In this document: positions 8,604 through 17,113 of the stretch, in pieces
How the letters are laid out: every line of letters starts with the position of its first letter
Position numbering within the stretch: position 1 is the stretch's first letter
DNA from: Pseudomonas mucidolens
GTDB lineage: Bacteria > Pseudomonadota > Gammaproteobacteria > Pseudomonadales > Pseudomonadaceae
Reading direction: 5' to 3'
NCBI RefSeq assembly: GCF_900106045.1
Contig: NZ_LT629802.1
Location: 434,001-498,000 of the forward strand
Length of the DNA stretch: 64,000 bases
Position numbers and translations under genes: made by a program
Notes under the pieces: generated by a model
Database searches by the model: none
Seen by the model: the letters and a program-made list of their open reading frames with translations, nothing else
What the model was told of the DNA's origin: nothing

Positions 8604-9923
8604 TCAGTCTGTGGTGATCCGCGAATGCTTGCGGGTGTCCTTCATGGTCAAGTAAACCACCAGCGACACCGCAATACAGGCGGTGACGTACCAGTAGTAG
8701 CCGGTTTCCATGCCGATGCTCTTGAACCACAGTGCGATGTATTCAGCGGTACCGCCGAAGATCGACACCGTCAGCGCATAAGGCAGGCCAACGCCGAGGG
8801 CTCGGATTTCGGTGGGGAACAGTTCGGCCTTCACCACCGCGTTGATCGAGGTGTAGCCGCTGACGATGATCAGCGCCGCCATGATCAGGAAGAACGCGCC
8901 CCACCAGCTCTGGATAGTGTGCAGGGTAGTCAGGATCGGCACGGTGAACAGGGTACCGAGGACGCCGAAGGCAATCAGGATCGGCCGGCGACCGACCTTG
9001 TCCGAGAGTCCGCCGATGATCGGCTGCAGGCACATAAACAGAAACAGCGTGGCGGCCGAGATAGTGGTGGAGTCGGAAATACTCATGCCGACGGTGTTCA
9101 CCAGGTATTTCTGCATGTAGGTGGTGTAGGTGTAGAACGCCAGCGTGCCGCCCATGGTCAGGCCGACCACGGTCATCAGTTCCTTGGGGTGACGCATCAA
9201 GGTGCGCATGGCGCTTTCCTTGGATTTTTCTTTTTTGGTGAACGACGCGGTTTCTTCCATGCCGCGACGCAGATACAACGCTACGACCGCGCACAGGGCG
9301 CCGATGGCAAACGGGATACGCCAGCCCCAGGCGTACAACTGCTCGGTGGTTAGAACCTGTTGCAGCACGATCAGCACCGCCAGCGCGATGAGCTGGCCGG
9401 AGATCAGGGTTACGTACTGGAAGCTGGAGAAGAAACCACGACGTTCCTTGGTCGCCATTTCACTCAGGTAAGTGGCCGAGGTGCCGTATTCGCCACCCAC
9501 CGACAAACCTTGCAGCAGTCGGGCGAAGACCAGCAGGATCGGCGCGCCGACACCAATGGTTTCATAGCCGGGACTCAGGGCGATGATCAGCGAGCCGAAG
9601 CACATCAGCAGTACCGAGGCCATCAGCGCGGCTTTACGGCCGACGCGGTCGGCGTAGAGCCCCATCAGCCAGCCGCCGATCGGACGCATCAGGAAACCCA
9701 CGGCGAAGATGGCGGCGGTGTTGAGCAATTGCGCGGTGGTATCGCCTTTCGGGAAGAAGGCCTTGGCGAAGTACAGCGAGAAAGCGGCGTAGACGTACCA
9801 ATCGTACCACTCGACCATGTTGCCGACCGAACCGCTGAAAATCGATTTGATGCGGCTGGTGGTGGTGCGTGCTTGCGCCGGCGCGGCCGCCGACCCCAAA
9901 GGCAAGGTATTGGAGTTATCCAT
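8604..9923 (-). CDS. MFS alpha-ketoglutarate/dicarboxylate permease (KgtP/PcaT-like)
   Basis: An inner-membrane proton symporter of 439 residues with about twelve membrane helices, in the metabolite:H+ symporter branch of the MFS. Signatures: NMVEWYDWYVYAAFSLYFA in TM1, FLMRPIGGWLMGLYADRVGR for the TM2-3 loop, and GGLSDKVGRRP in the second half. ATG 9923 has AAGGA seven bases upstream; an ATG at 9938 is the alternative. In P. aeruginosa the related PA5530 takes up alpha-ketoglutarate and depends on MifS/MifR and RpoN. Here a sigma-54 promoter (9986-10001) and a DctB/DctD-type pair stand directly upstream, matching that logic. The substrate is inferred. Confidence 0.85.
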   Translation of the reverse strand: MDNSNTLPLGSAAAPAQARTTTSRIKSIFSGSVGNMVEWYDWYVYAAFSLYFAKAFFPKGDTTAQLLNTAAIFAVGFLMRPIGGWLMGLYADRVGRKAALMASVLLMCFGSLIIALSPGYETIGVGAPILLVFARLLQGLSVGGEYGTSATYLSEMATKERRGFFSSFQYVTLISGQLIALAVLIVLQQVLTTEQLYAWGWRIPFAIGALCAVVALYLRRGMEETASFTKKEKSKESAMRTLMRHPKELMTVVGLTMGGTLAFYTYTTYMQKYLVNTVGMSISDSTTISAATLFLFMCLQPIIGGLSDKVGRRPILIAFGVLGTLFTVPILTTLHTIQSWWGAFFLIMAALIIVSGYTSINAVVKAELFPTEIRALGVGLPYALTVSIFGGTAEYIALWFKSIGMETGYYWYVTACIAVSLVVYLTMKDTRKHSRITTD

Positions 9924-9985
9924 TGAAGGATCCTTCATTTAATTGTTTTTGTGGAGCGCGTTTGAGCGCAGCCTGCCGGAGCTAT

Positions 9986-10001
9986 AGCAGGAGCTGTGCC
10001 A
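9986..10001 (-). promoter_or_regulatory. Sigma-54 (-24/-12) promoter of the dicarboxylate permease
   Basis: On the minus strand the 16 bases read TGGCACAGCTCCTGCT. This matches the RpoN consensus TGGCACR-N4-TTGCW at all but one of its specified positions and has exact GG-N10-GC spacing. Transcription would start near 9975, about 50 bases before the permease start codon. Confidence 0.85.
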
Positions 10002-10044
10002 AACGGCTGAAGGCCCGGTCTAGAAGGGGTATGGGATTTTTCTG

Positions 10045-10058
10045 AGCGAAAAGTCGCT
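10045..10058. promoter_or_regulatory. Candidate activator site 1 (AGCGA-N4-TCGCT)
   Basis: Palindrome AGCGAAAAGTCGCT, centred about 77 bases upstream of the predicted sigma-54 start. It shares the pattern AGCG-N6-CGCT with the palindrome at 10077. It is probably a binding site of the neighbouring NtrC-type regulator. Confidence 0.55.
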
Positions 10059-10076
10059 GATGTTTTGTGGGTAGTG

Positions 10077-10090
10077 AGCGGAAATCCGCT
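10077..10090. promoter_or_regulatory. Candidate activator site 2 (AGCGGA-N2-TCCGCT)
   Basis: Palindrome AGCGGAAATCCGCT, centred about 109 bases upstream of the predicted sigma-54 start and 32 bases (three helical turns) from site 1. Same-face spacing is usual for enhancer sites of sigma-54 activators. Confidence 0.55.
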
Positions 10091-10112
10091 TACGACCATT
10101 GAAGCGTCTACG

Positions 10113-10210
10113 GTAGGAGCGAGCTTGCTCGCGAAGATTGTTAACGATGACGCAGGAAATCTGGCAGCCCGAGGCGTTCTCAGGTTTTTCGCGAGCACGC
10201 TCGCTCCTAC
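10113..10210. repeat. REPIN (REP doublet), copy 1 of the GTAGGAGCGAGC type
   Basis: Two inverted REP arms (GTAGGAGCGAGCTTGCTCGC and its near complement) enclose a ~54-base spacer; 98 bases in total. Read on the minus strand it aligns without gaps to the repeat at 53052-53149, spacer included. It lies between the permease control region and the regulator gene. Confidence 0.85.
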
Positions 10211-10243
10211 ACAGGGCGCACCCGGTCTGAGCGGTGGTGCTGC

Positions 10244-11569
10244 TTAAAGAAACATCTCACGCGCCAAGCCATGGCGCTGCATCTTTTCGTTCAGCGTGCG
10301 CCGCGGCAGTTGCAGCTCGGCCAGCACTGCCTTGATATCGCCCTTGTGCCGGCTCAGCGCGGCTTTCAGGCAATGTGCCTCGAAGGCTTCCTGCTGAGCC
10401 GCGAGGGATTGCCCGGCTTCGATCGCGTCCGGCTCCGGGTCATCCAGGCCGAGTACCTGGCGTTCGGCAGCGTTGGCCAGTTCGCGCACATTGCCTGGCC
10501 AGTCATGACTGAGCAGACGTCCCAGTTGCGGCCCGCTAAGCGGCGCAAAACTGCGGCCCATGCGTTCGGCGGCGCTTTGGGCGAAGTGCTCGAACAACAA
10601 CGGAATGTCTTCGCGACGTTCGCGCAGCGGTGGCAGGCGCAGTTGCGCGACGGTCAGCCGGTAAGCCAGATCCTCACGAAAGCGTCCGGCCCGTGCTTCG
10701 TCCAGCAGATCCGGTTTGGTCGCGGCAATGATCCGCAGATCCACCTTGATGCTCTGGTTGGAGCCCAGGCGTTCGAGTTTCTGCTCCTGCAATACCCGCA
10801 GTAATTTCACCTGCTGGGCCAGTGGCATGCTTTCGATCTCATCGAGAAACAAGGTGCCGCCGTCGGCATATTCCAGTTTGCCGATGCGCTTGCCCTGGGC
10901 GCCGGTGAACGCGCCGCTTTCATGGCCGAATAGCTCGGCCTCAAACAACTGCTCGGGAATCGCTGCACAGTTCAGCGCGACAAACGGCTTCTTCGCCCGC
11001 GGTCCGAAGTCATGCAGGCAGCGGGCGACCAGTTCCTTGCCGCTGCCGGTTTCGCCACGGATCAGTACATTGACCGGCAAGGCCGCGAGGTCCAGCACTT
11101 GGCGGCGCAGATTCTGCAAGCCACGCGACACCCCCAGCAGACTCGACTCCAGCTTGGCCCGATGATCGGCTTGCTGATGCAACCGACGGTTCTCCAGGAT
11201 CAGGCCGCGCTTGTCCAGGGCTCGGCGCAGGCCGTTGAGCAGCGCGTCGGGGCTGAAGGGTTTTTCCAGAAAGTCATAGGCGCCGTCACGCATGGCTTCG
11301 ACGGCCATCGGTACGTCACCGTGACCGGTCAGCAGGATCACCGGCAGGTCAGGATCGCGGCGTTGCACCTCGGCCAGCAGCTCCAGGCCACTGAGTCCCG
11401 GCATGCGTACATCGCTGAGAATTACCCCGGCAAAGTCCCGGGGCAGTTGGGCCAGGCAGTCGTCGGCACGGCTGAACAGTTGCACCTCGAACCCCGCCAG
11501 GCTTAACCACTGCTCCACCGCGGTGCGGATGCTGGCTTCGTCATCGACGATGATCACGGCATTCAGCAT
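10244..11569 (-). CDS. Sigma-54-dependent response regulator (DctD/MifR-like)
   Basis: An NtrC-family activator of 441 residues. The receiver carries Asp53 in VILSDVRMPG and Lys in EKPFSP. The AAA+ domain has Walker A GETGSGKE (172-179), the sigma-54 contact loop GAFTGA (219-224), Walker B GTLFLDEIES and the arginine-finger region. The C-terminal Fis-type helix-turn-helix ends in LPRRTLNEKMQRHGL. All parts are intact. It overlaps by seven bases the kinase gene upstream (stop at 11563). Its likely target is the adjacent permease with its -24/-12 promoter. DctD and MifR are close relatives, and sequence alone does not separate them. Confidence 0.9.
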   Translation of the reverse strand: MLNAVIIVDDEASIRTAVEQWLSLAGFEVQLFSRADDCLAQLPRDFAGVILSDVRMPGLSGLELLAEVQRRDPDLPVILLTGHGDVPMAVEAMRDGAYDFLEKPFSPDALLNGLRRALDKRGLILENRRLHQQADHRAKLESSLLGVSRGLQNLRRQVLDLAALPVNVLIRGETGSGKELVARCLHDFGPRAKKPFVALNCAAIPEQLFEAELFGHESGAFTGAQGKRIGKLEYADGGTLFLDEIESMPLAQQVKLLRVLQEQKLERLGSNQSIKVDLRIIAATKPDLLDEARAGRFREDLAYRLTVAQLRLPPLRERREDIPLLFEHFAQSAAERMGRSFAPLSGPQLGRLLSHDWPGNVRELANAAERQVLGLDDPEPDAIEAGQSLAAQQEAFEAHCLKAALSRHKGDIKAVLAELQLPRRTLNEKMQRHGLAREMFL

Positions 11570-13329
11570 AGGTCTGGCGCCTCCAATGCAATGGGCAGGG
11601 TCAGGGTGAAAATGGCGCCGTCATCCTGGTTCGCAGCGCTCAGGCGTCCGCCCAGTTCATGCACGATCGCGTACGACACCGCCAGCCCAAGGCCGAGTCC
11701 GTCGCCCACCGGCTTAGTGGTGAAAAACGGGTCAAACACGCTGCCGAGGTGTTCCTCGGCAATGCCGCCGCCGCTGTCACTGACGGTCAGCTGCCATAGC
11801 TGCTGGTCGGCTTGCAGACGGATTCTCAGGCGTTTGCGCGGCTTGTCGAGCATGGCGTCGAGGGCGTTGCGCAGCAGGTTGATCAGGACTTGTTCAAGTC
11901 TGATCGCGTCGCCACGTACCCAGGCCGGGCGGGTCAGCTCTAACACCGTAGCGATGGATTCGTCGCGCAACCGCGCATCCAGCAACTGCAGGGCTTGATC
12001 CACCACGGTCGCCAGGTCCAGGCGTTCGCGCAGACCGCTGGGGCTTTTGCGCGCGAAAGTCTTGAGGTGGCCGGTGAGGGCCGCCATGCGCGTGAGCATC
12101 TCGTCCAGTGGCGTCAGGGCCTGGTAGGCGTCGTCAACGCGACCGTGATCAAGCAACAGGCGCAAGGTCGCCAGTTGCATGCGTTGGGCGGTCAGCGGTT
12201 GGTTGATTTCGTGGGCCAGGGCCGCGGACATCTGCCCCAGCGCCGCCAGCTTGGCCGATTGCACCAGACCATCCTGGGCAGTGCGCAGGGCGCGGGTACG
12301 CTCCTGCACCAGTTGTTCAAGTTCTTCGCGACTGCGCTGACGCAGGCGTGCCAGGCGCCAGCGCTGGGTCAGGAACAGCAGCAGAAACACCAACGTCAGC
12401 CACAGACTCGCCGCCGCGAGACCGGCGTTCCGTTGATCCTCGGCGGCAACCTGGGGTTTGCGCAACAGGTGCAAGGTCCAGCCTTCGGCTTTCAGCGGCA
12501 GGGATTCCCAAATGTAATTGGCGCTGCCGTCAGGGCCGTCGACTTGCATCAAATGACTGTTCTGGTCAAAGCGTTGCAAGGTTTGGGTGTTCAGCGCCAG
12601 CAGGGGTTTTTTGTCGTATTGGCGGGTGGCATTGAGCTCCGCGTGATCACTCGCTGACAGCGGGCGCAAATTGCGATAGCGCCAGCCGGGCTGATTGGCA
12701 ATAAACACGATGCCCCGCGCATCGCTGACGAGTAGCAGGTCGTTGCCCTGGGCCCATTCGCGCTCCAGTTCCGGGAACTCCAGTTTCACCACCATGGCGC
12801 CGAGAAATTGCTGATGCTCGTCAAGTACCGCGCTGGACAGGAAGTAACCTGGAATCCCGGTGGTCACGCCCACCGCATAGAAGCGCCCTGTGCCCTGGCT
12901 GCGGGTCTGACTGAAATAGGGGCGGAACGCGTAATTGTGGCCGACGTAACTGCTGGGCAAGCGCCAGTTGCTGGCCGCCACGGCCAGGCCGGTGTGGTCC
13001 AACAATTCAAGGGTGGATGACTGTGCGGCGCTGTTGATTCGCTCCAGTTTGCGGTTGAGCATGTCCTGAGTGGCTTGATCCAAGGGGCCTTTCAAAGCGT
13101 TGATCATTTCCGAATCCAGCGCCAGCACGGCGGGCAGGGCGCGGTAACGTTCAATCAGGGTTTGCAGAGAGTTGGCATACAGCGCCAGTTGCTGGCTGGC
13201 GCGGCCGGCATCATTCACCAGGGACTGGCGTTCAGCTTCGCGAGTGGCAAGCGCGGCGGCCACCACGGCGCCGGCAATAATCAGCAGGGCGTAGAAGGTC
13301 AAACGCAATGGGCGAGGGATCGCGATCAT
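11563..13329 (-). CDS. DctB/MifS-like sensor histidine kinase
   Basis: An inner-membrane kinase of about 588 residues. TM1 (about 8-27) and TM2 (about 290-310) flank a ~260-residue periplasmic region of the double-Cache type seen in DctB. A coiled coil (REELEQLVQERTRALRTAQD) leads to the H-box AALAHEINQPLTAQRMQLAT. N-box NLLRNALDAM and G-boxes DSGGGIAEEH and GDGLGLGLAV follow. DctB family kinases sense C4-dicarboxylates; MifS is linked to alpha-ketoglutarate. I chose ATG 13329 because TM1 begins just after it; ATG 13371 is possible, and the frame is open to 13518 through a REP palindrome. Co-transcribed with the regulator. Confidence 0.88.
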   Translation of the reverse strand: MIAIPRPLRLTFYALLIIAGAVVAAALATREAERQSLVNDAGRASQQLALYANSLQTLIERYRALPAVLALDSEMINALKGPLDQATQDMLNRKLERINSAAQSSTLELLDHTGLAVAASNWRLPSSYVGHNYAFRPYFSQTRSQGTGRFYAVGVTTGIPGYFLSSAVLDEHQQFLGAMVVKLEFPELEREWAQGNDLLLVSDARGIVFIANQPGWRYRNLRPLSASDHAELNATRQYDKKPLLALNTQTLQRFDQNSHLMQVDGPDGSANYIWESLPLKAEGWTLHLLRKPQVAAEDQRNAGLAAASLWLTLVFLLLFLTQRWRLARLRQRSREELEQLVQERTRALRTAQDGLVQSAKLAALGQMSAALAHEINQPLTAQRMQLATLRLLLDHGRVDDAYQALTPLDEMLTRMAALTGHLKTFARKSPSGLRERLDLATVVDQALQLLDARLRDESIATVLELTRPAWVRGDAIRLEQVLINLLRNALDAMLDKPRKRLRIRLQADQQLWQLTVSDSGGGIAEEHLGSVFDPFFTTKPVGDGLGLGLAVSYAIVHELGGRLSAANQDDGAIFTLTLPIALEAPDLC

Positions 13330-13436
13330 ACGAGGATGAACAGCTGCAATAAGGGGCGAGCACGATAGCATGCGCGCCACCGTATTGTGGGCAGAGAGAT
13401 GTTGGGGCAAGTAGCTGTTGTGGCGGGGGAGCTTCT

Positions 13437-13532
13437 TGTGGCGAGGGGGCTTGTCCCCCGTTGGGCTGCGCAGCAGCCCCGAAAGAACGGGAGCGCTACG
13501 CACTCCAACGGGGGACAAGCCCCCTCGCCACA
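13437..13532. repeat. REP doublet with perfect 28-bp arms (GTGGCGAGGGGG type)
   Basis: Arms at 13437-13464 and 13505-13532 are exact complements over 28 bases; a shorter GGGCTGC/GCAGCCC stem lies in the spacer. Two or three decayed copies of an ACTACAGGAGG unit follow to about 13575. It separates the kinase promoter region from the fumarase 3' end and would form a strong hairpin in RNA. Confidence 0.85.
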
Positions 13533-13606
13533 GGAAGCCCCCTCACTACAGGAGGTCTCATTACTACAGGAGGCCCTTCAGCGCTCTCAGTGCAACTGAG
13601 AACGGC

Positions 13607-15130
13607 TTATTGCACTTCTACCGCCAGGCTTTCACTGATCTTTTTCTGCCAGATCGCAGGACCGGTGATGTGTACCGATTCGCCCAGGCTGTCGACCGCC
13701 ACGGTGACAGGCATGTCCTTGACGTCAAACTCGTAGATCGCTTCCATGCCCAGTTCGGCGAATGCGACAACGCGCGACTTCTTGATCGCTTGTGCCACCA
13801 GGTAAGCCGCACCACCCACCGCCATCAGGTACACCGCCTTGTTGTCCTTGATCGCTTCGATAGCGGTCGGACCACGCTCGGATTTGCCGATCATGCCCAG
13901 CAGGCCGGTTTGCTCGAGGATCTGCCGGGTGAATTTGTCCATCCGCGTCGCGGTGGTCGGGCCAGCCGGGCCAACCACTTCTTCGCGCACCGGATCAACC
14001 GGGCCGACGTAGTAGATAAAGCGACCCTTGAGGTCCACTGGCAAGGCTTCGCCCTTGTTCAGCATTTCGACCATGCGCTTGTGCGCCGCGTCGCGACCGG
14101 TGAGCATCTTGCCGTTGAGCAACACAGTTTCGCCCGGCTTCCAGCTTTGCACGTCTTCCGGCGTCAGGCTGTCGAGATTTACACGACGTGCCGATGGACC
14201 CGCTTCCCAGACGATTTCCGGGTAGGCGTCCAACGATGGCGCTTCCAGAGATGCCGGGCCCGAACCGTCGAGCACGAAGTGGGCGTGACGGGTGGCGGCG
14301 CAGTTGGGGATCATGCACACCGGCAGCGAGGCGGCGTGGGTCGGGTAATCCATGATCTTCACGTCGAGCACGGTGGTCAGGCCACCGAGGCCCTGGGCGC
14401 CGATGCCCAGTTGGTTGACCTTTTCGAACAGCTCCAGGCGCATCTCTTCGATACGGTTGGACGGGCCGCGCTTTTTCAGCTCGTGGATGTCGATGGATTC
14501 CATCAACACTTCCTTGGCCATGACGGCGGCTTTCTCGGCGGTACCGCCGATGCCGATGCCGAGCATGCCGGGTGGGCACCAGCCGGCGCCCATGGTCGGA
14601 ACGGTCTTGAGTACCCAATCGACAATGGAGTCGGACGGGTTGAGCATGGCCATTTTCGACTTGTTTTCGGAACCGCCGCCCTTGGCCGCCACGTCCACTT
14701 CCACGGTGTTGCCCGGAACGATGGAGTAGTGGATCACGGCCGGGGTGTTGTCCTTGGTATTCTTGCGCGCACCAGCCGGGTCGGCGAGGATCGAGGCCCG
14801 CAGAACGTTTTCCGGCAAATTGTAGGCGCGACGCACACCTTCGTTGATCATATCGTCCAGGCCCATGGTGGCGCCATCCCAGCGCACGTCCATGCCTACA
14901 CGCACGAACACGGTGACGATGCCGGTGTCCTGGCAGATCGGGCGATGGCCGGTGGCGCACATGCGCGAGTTGATCAGGATCTGCGCCATGGAATCGCGCG
15001 CCGCTGGCGATTCTTCGCGCAGGTAGGCTTCGTGCATGGCTTGGATGAAGTCAACGGGGTGGTAATAGGAAATGAACTGCAGGGCGTCGGCAACGCTCTG
15101 AATCAGGTCGTCTTGCTTGATCACGGTCAT
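13607..15130 (-). CDS. fumA: Class I fumarate hydratase ([4Fe-4S])
   Basis: Catalyses reversible hydration of fumarate to L-malate in the TCA cycle. At 507 residues it has class I length. Three cysteines suited to the [4Fe-4S] cluster are visible in PICQDTGIVTVFVR, in GAGWCPPGMLGIGIGGTAEK and in MIPNCAATRHAHF. ATG 15130 follows GAGGAGCGCGACTC; a longer frame to 15160 lacks support. It is divergent from the ferredoxin-reductase gene, an arrangement also found in P. aeruginosa (PA4333 and PA4331, from memory). Confidence 0.93.
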   Translation of the reverse strand: MTVIKQDDLIQSVADALQFISYYHPVDFIQAMHEAYLREESPAARDSMAQILINSRMCATGHRPICQDTGIVTVFVRVGMDVRWDGATMGLDDMINEGVRRAYNLPENVLRASILADPAGARKNTKDNTPAVIHYSIVPGNTVEVDVAAKGGGSENKSKMAMLNPSDSIVDWVLKTVPTMGAGWCPPGMLGIGIGGTAEKAAVMAKEVLMESIDIHELKKRGPSNRIEEMRLELFEKVNQLGIGAQGLGGLTTVLDVKIMDYPTHAASLPVCMIPNCAATRHAHFVLDGSGPASLEAPSLDAYPEIVWEAGPSARRVNLDSLTPEDVQSWKPGETVLLNGKMLTGRDAAHKRMVEMLNKGEALPVDLKGRFIYYVGPVDPVREEVVGPAGPTTATRMDKFTRQILEQTGLLGMIGKSERGPTAIEAIKDNKAVYLMAVGGAAYLVAQAIKKSRVVAFAELGMEAIYEFDVKDMPVTVAVDSLGESVHITGPAIWQKKISESLAVEVQ

Positions 15131-15350
15131 GAGTCGCGCTCCTCTATAAGACGGGAACATTTAATAAAGGTGTCTTCAGATGAGTGTATCGGTCGCTGAA
15201 GGCACCTTTCCAAGGCACGCCAAAGTGGTGCAGGCGCGACGCTAAAAAGGCGTGGCAGTATAACCCGGCGCGGTGGCCGATACACCCGACGATGGTCAAA
15301 CTCTGTCGCGCGTGATTCCCTGTGTAGGCTTTTTTGATCCGAGACTTTCC

Positions 15351-16283
15351 ATGCCTGAACTGTACGTCGGCGAACGCCATTGGCCGGTATCCACCGGCAG
15401 CAACCTACTGGATGCCCTGAACCAGGCCGGGGTGGCCGTGCCCTCCAGTTGCCGAGCCGGTAGTTGCCATGCCTGCCTGGTGCGTTGCCAGGGCGAGGTT
15501 CAGGACAAACAACCCGATGCGTTGAGCGCGGCACAACGTCAGGAGGGCTGGCGCCTGGCCTGTCAATGCCAGGTCATGGGTGACGTGCGAGTTGAAACGT
15601 TCGATCCGCTGAAAGATGGCCAGGCGGCACGGGTGTTGCGGGCCGATTGGCTCACTTCTTCAGTATTGCGCCTGCGCCTGGAGCCAGCGCGCGGCCTGCG
15701 TTATCAGGCGGGGCAGCATCTGGTGCTGTGGGCGGGCAACGTCGCGCGGCCCTATTCGTTGGCCAGCCTGCCTCAGGTCGACGCGTTCCTGGAGTTTCAC
15801 CTCGATTGCCGTCTGCCCGGCAAATTCAGCGATGCCGCACGCGCGCTCAAAACCGGCGACAGCCTGCGTCTGGGGGAATTGCGCGGCGCAGCGTTGCAGT
15901 ACGACCCGGACTGGCAGGCACGGCCGCTGTGGCTGATCGGCTCAGGTACTGGCATCGCGCCGCTTTGGGGCGTATTAAGGGAGGCGTTGCGCCAGGATCA
16001 CCAAGGCCCCATCCGGGTGATTCACTTGGCCCATGATGACACCGCGCATTACTTGGCTGAACCGCTGGCGGCGCTGGCCGCCAGCCATCCGCACCTGACT
16101 GTCGAGCTTTGGACGGCGGCGGAGCTGGCCCAGGCTTTGGCGCAACTGCGGCTTGTATCCCGGCAAACGCTGGCCTTACTCTGCGGGCATCCTGTCCACG
16201 TCGAGGCGTTTTCCAAGCGCCTGTTCCTGGCTGGGTTGCCGCGTAATCAACTGTTGGCGGATGTGTTTTTGCCTCGTGGTTGA
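15351..16283 (+). CDS. 2Fe-2S ferredoxin / FAD-NAD(P)H reductase fusion
   Basis: A cytoplasmic electron-transfer protein of 310 residues. The N-terminal plant-type [2Fe-2S] domain (residues 1-85) has the ligand spacing C-x4-C-x2-C in SSCRAGSCHACLVRC, with the fourth Cys in RLACQCQ. The FAD-binding domain has RPYSLAS, and the NAD-binding domain has LIGSGTGIAPLWGVL. This layout is that of oxygenase reductase components and CDP-6-deoxyhexose reductase-like proteins. No oxygenase lies nearby, so the electron acceptor is unknown. ATG 15351 starts directly at the ferredoxin fold. Confidence 0.85.
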   Translation: MPELYVGERHWPVSTGSNLLDALNQAGVAVPSSCRAGSCHACLVRCQGEVQDKQPDALSAAQRQEGWRLACQCQVMGDVRVETFDPLKDGQAARVLRADWLTSSVLRLRLEPARGLRYQAGQHLVLWAGNVARPYSLASLPQVDAFLEFHLDCRLPGKFSDAARALKTGDSLRLGELRGAALQYDPDWQARPLWLIGSGTGIAPLWGVLREALRQDHQGPIRVIHLAHDDTAHYLAEPLAALAASHPHLTVELWTAAELAQALAQLRLVSRQTLALLCGHPVHVEAFSKRLFLAGLPRNQLLADVFLPRG

Positions 16284-16311
16284 GCGCTGATTCTTATCTG
16301 CGAGAGTGACC

Positions 16312-17061
16312 ATGACCGACGTCATCCTATTGCAACGCGAGCGTGGGCTGCTGATTCTGCAACTTAATCGCCCCGACAAGAAAAACGCCCTGACCCGCGC
16401 GATGTACAGTCAACTGGCCGAGGCGCTGGAGCAGGCCGATGCCGATTCGACTATCAATGCCGTGCTGATCCAGGGCAGCAACGAGTGTTTTACCGCCGGT
16501 AACGACATTGGCGACTTTCTTGAACAGCCACCCACGGACCTCGACAGCCCACCGTTTCACTTTATGAAGAGCCTGCTCAACTGTCGCAAGCCGGTGATCG
16601 CGGGCGTGGCCGGTGCGGCGGTCGGGATTGGGACAACCCTGCTGCTGCATTGCGACCTGGTGTATGTCAGCGATAATGCGCGGTTGCGTATGCCGTTCGT
16701 GAATCTGGGGCTGTGCCCGGAGTTTGGTTCGAGCCTGATCCTGCCTCGTTTGCTCGGACATGCAAAAGCGGCGCAATTGTTGCTGTTGGGTGAAGGTTTT
16801 TCGGGCGCGCAGGCGGCTGAGTGGGGCATTGCTACCGAGGCGCTGGGTAGTGGCGAAGCGGCCTTGGCCAAGGCGCGGGAAATTGCCCAGCGCTTTGAAA
16901 CCTTGGCACCGGGTGCGGTGCAGGTGACCAAGCAATTGATGAAAAGCCTTGATCGCGAGCAGTTGCGGCAGGTGATCGAGGAGGAGGGGGCGTTGTTTAC
17001 CCAGCGGTTGAGGTCGCCGGAAGCGATTGCGGCGTTGTCGGGGTTCATCAACCGACGCTAA
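16312..17061 (+). CDS. Enoyl-CoA hydratase/isomerase family protein
   Basis: A crotonase-fold protein of 249 residues. Oxyanion-hole segments are seen in NRPDKKNALTRAMYSQLAEAL, cut here to NRPDKKNALTRAM, and in ECFTAGNDIGDFLE, followed by AGVAGAAVGIGTTLLLHCDL. The glutamate typical of hydratases is not clear at the usual place (FVNLGLCPEFGSSLILPRL), so isomerase or another crotonase activity is possible. ATG 16312 is preferred over GTG 16306 because GAGAG stands before it. It lies 28 bases after the reductase gene and is probably in the same operon. Confidence 0.85.
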   Translation: MTDVILLQRERGLLILQLNRPDKKNALTRAMYSQLAEALEQADADSTINAVLIQGSNECFTAGNDIGDFLEQPPTDLDSPPFHFMKSLLNCRKPVIAGVAGAAVGIGTTLLLHCDLVYVSDNARLRMPFVNLGLCPEFGSSLILPRLLGHAKAAQLLLLGEGFSGAQAAEWGIATEALGSGEAALAKAREIAQRFETLAPGAVQVTKQLMKSLDREQLRQVIEEEGALFTQRLRSPEAIAALSGFINRR

Positions 17062-17065
17062 TCAA

Positions 17066-17102
17066 ATGTGGGAGGGAGAAAGCCCCCTCCCACATGGTTT
17101 TT
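17066..17102 (+). terminator. Hairpin terminator / single REP palindrome
   Basis: ATGTGGGAGGG and CCCTCCCACAT pair around a short loop (17066-17095), followed by GGTTTTT. The sequence looks like a degenerate REP unit used as terminator after the hydratase gene, facing the end of pyruvate kinase. Confidence 0.6.
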
Positions 17103-17113
17103 CAGCTGATCAT

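Noticed and set aside
9935..10198. Small frames in the permease upstream region
   Set aside because: They read through the REPIN and the sigma-54 promoter; the similar peptide near 53100 only reflects the repeat.
13418..15199. 593-residue plus-strand open frame across the fumarase gene
   Set aside because: It is antisense to an unmistakable fumarase and rich in His/Arg/Val as expected for a shadow frame of GC-rich DNA.
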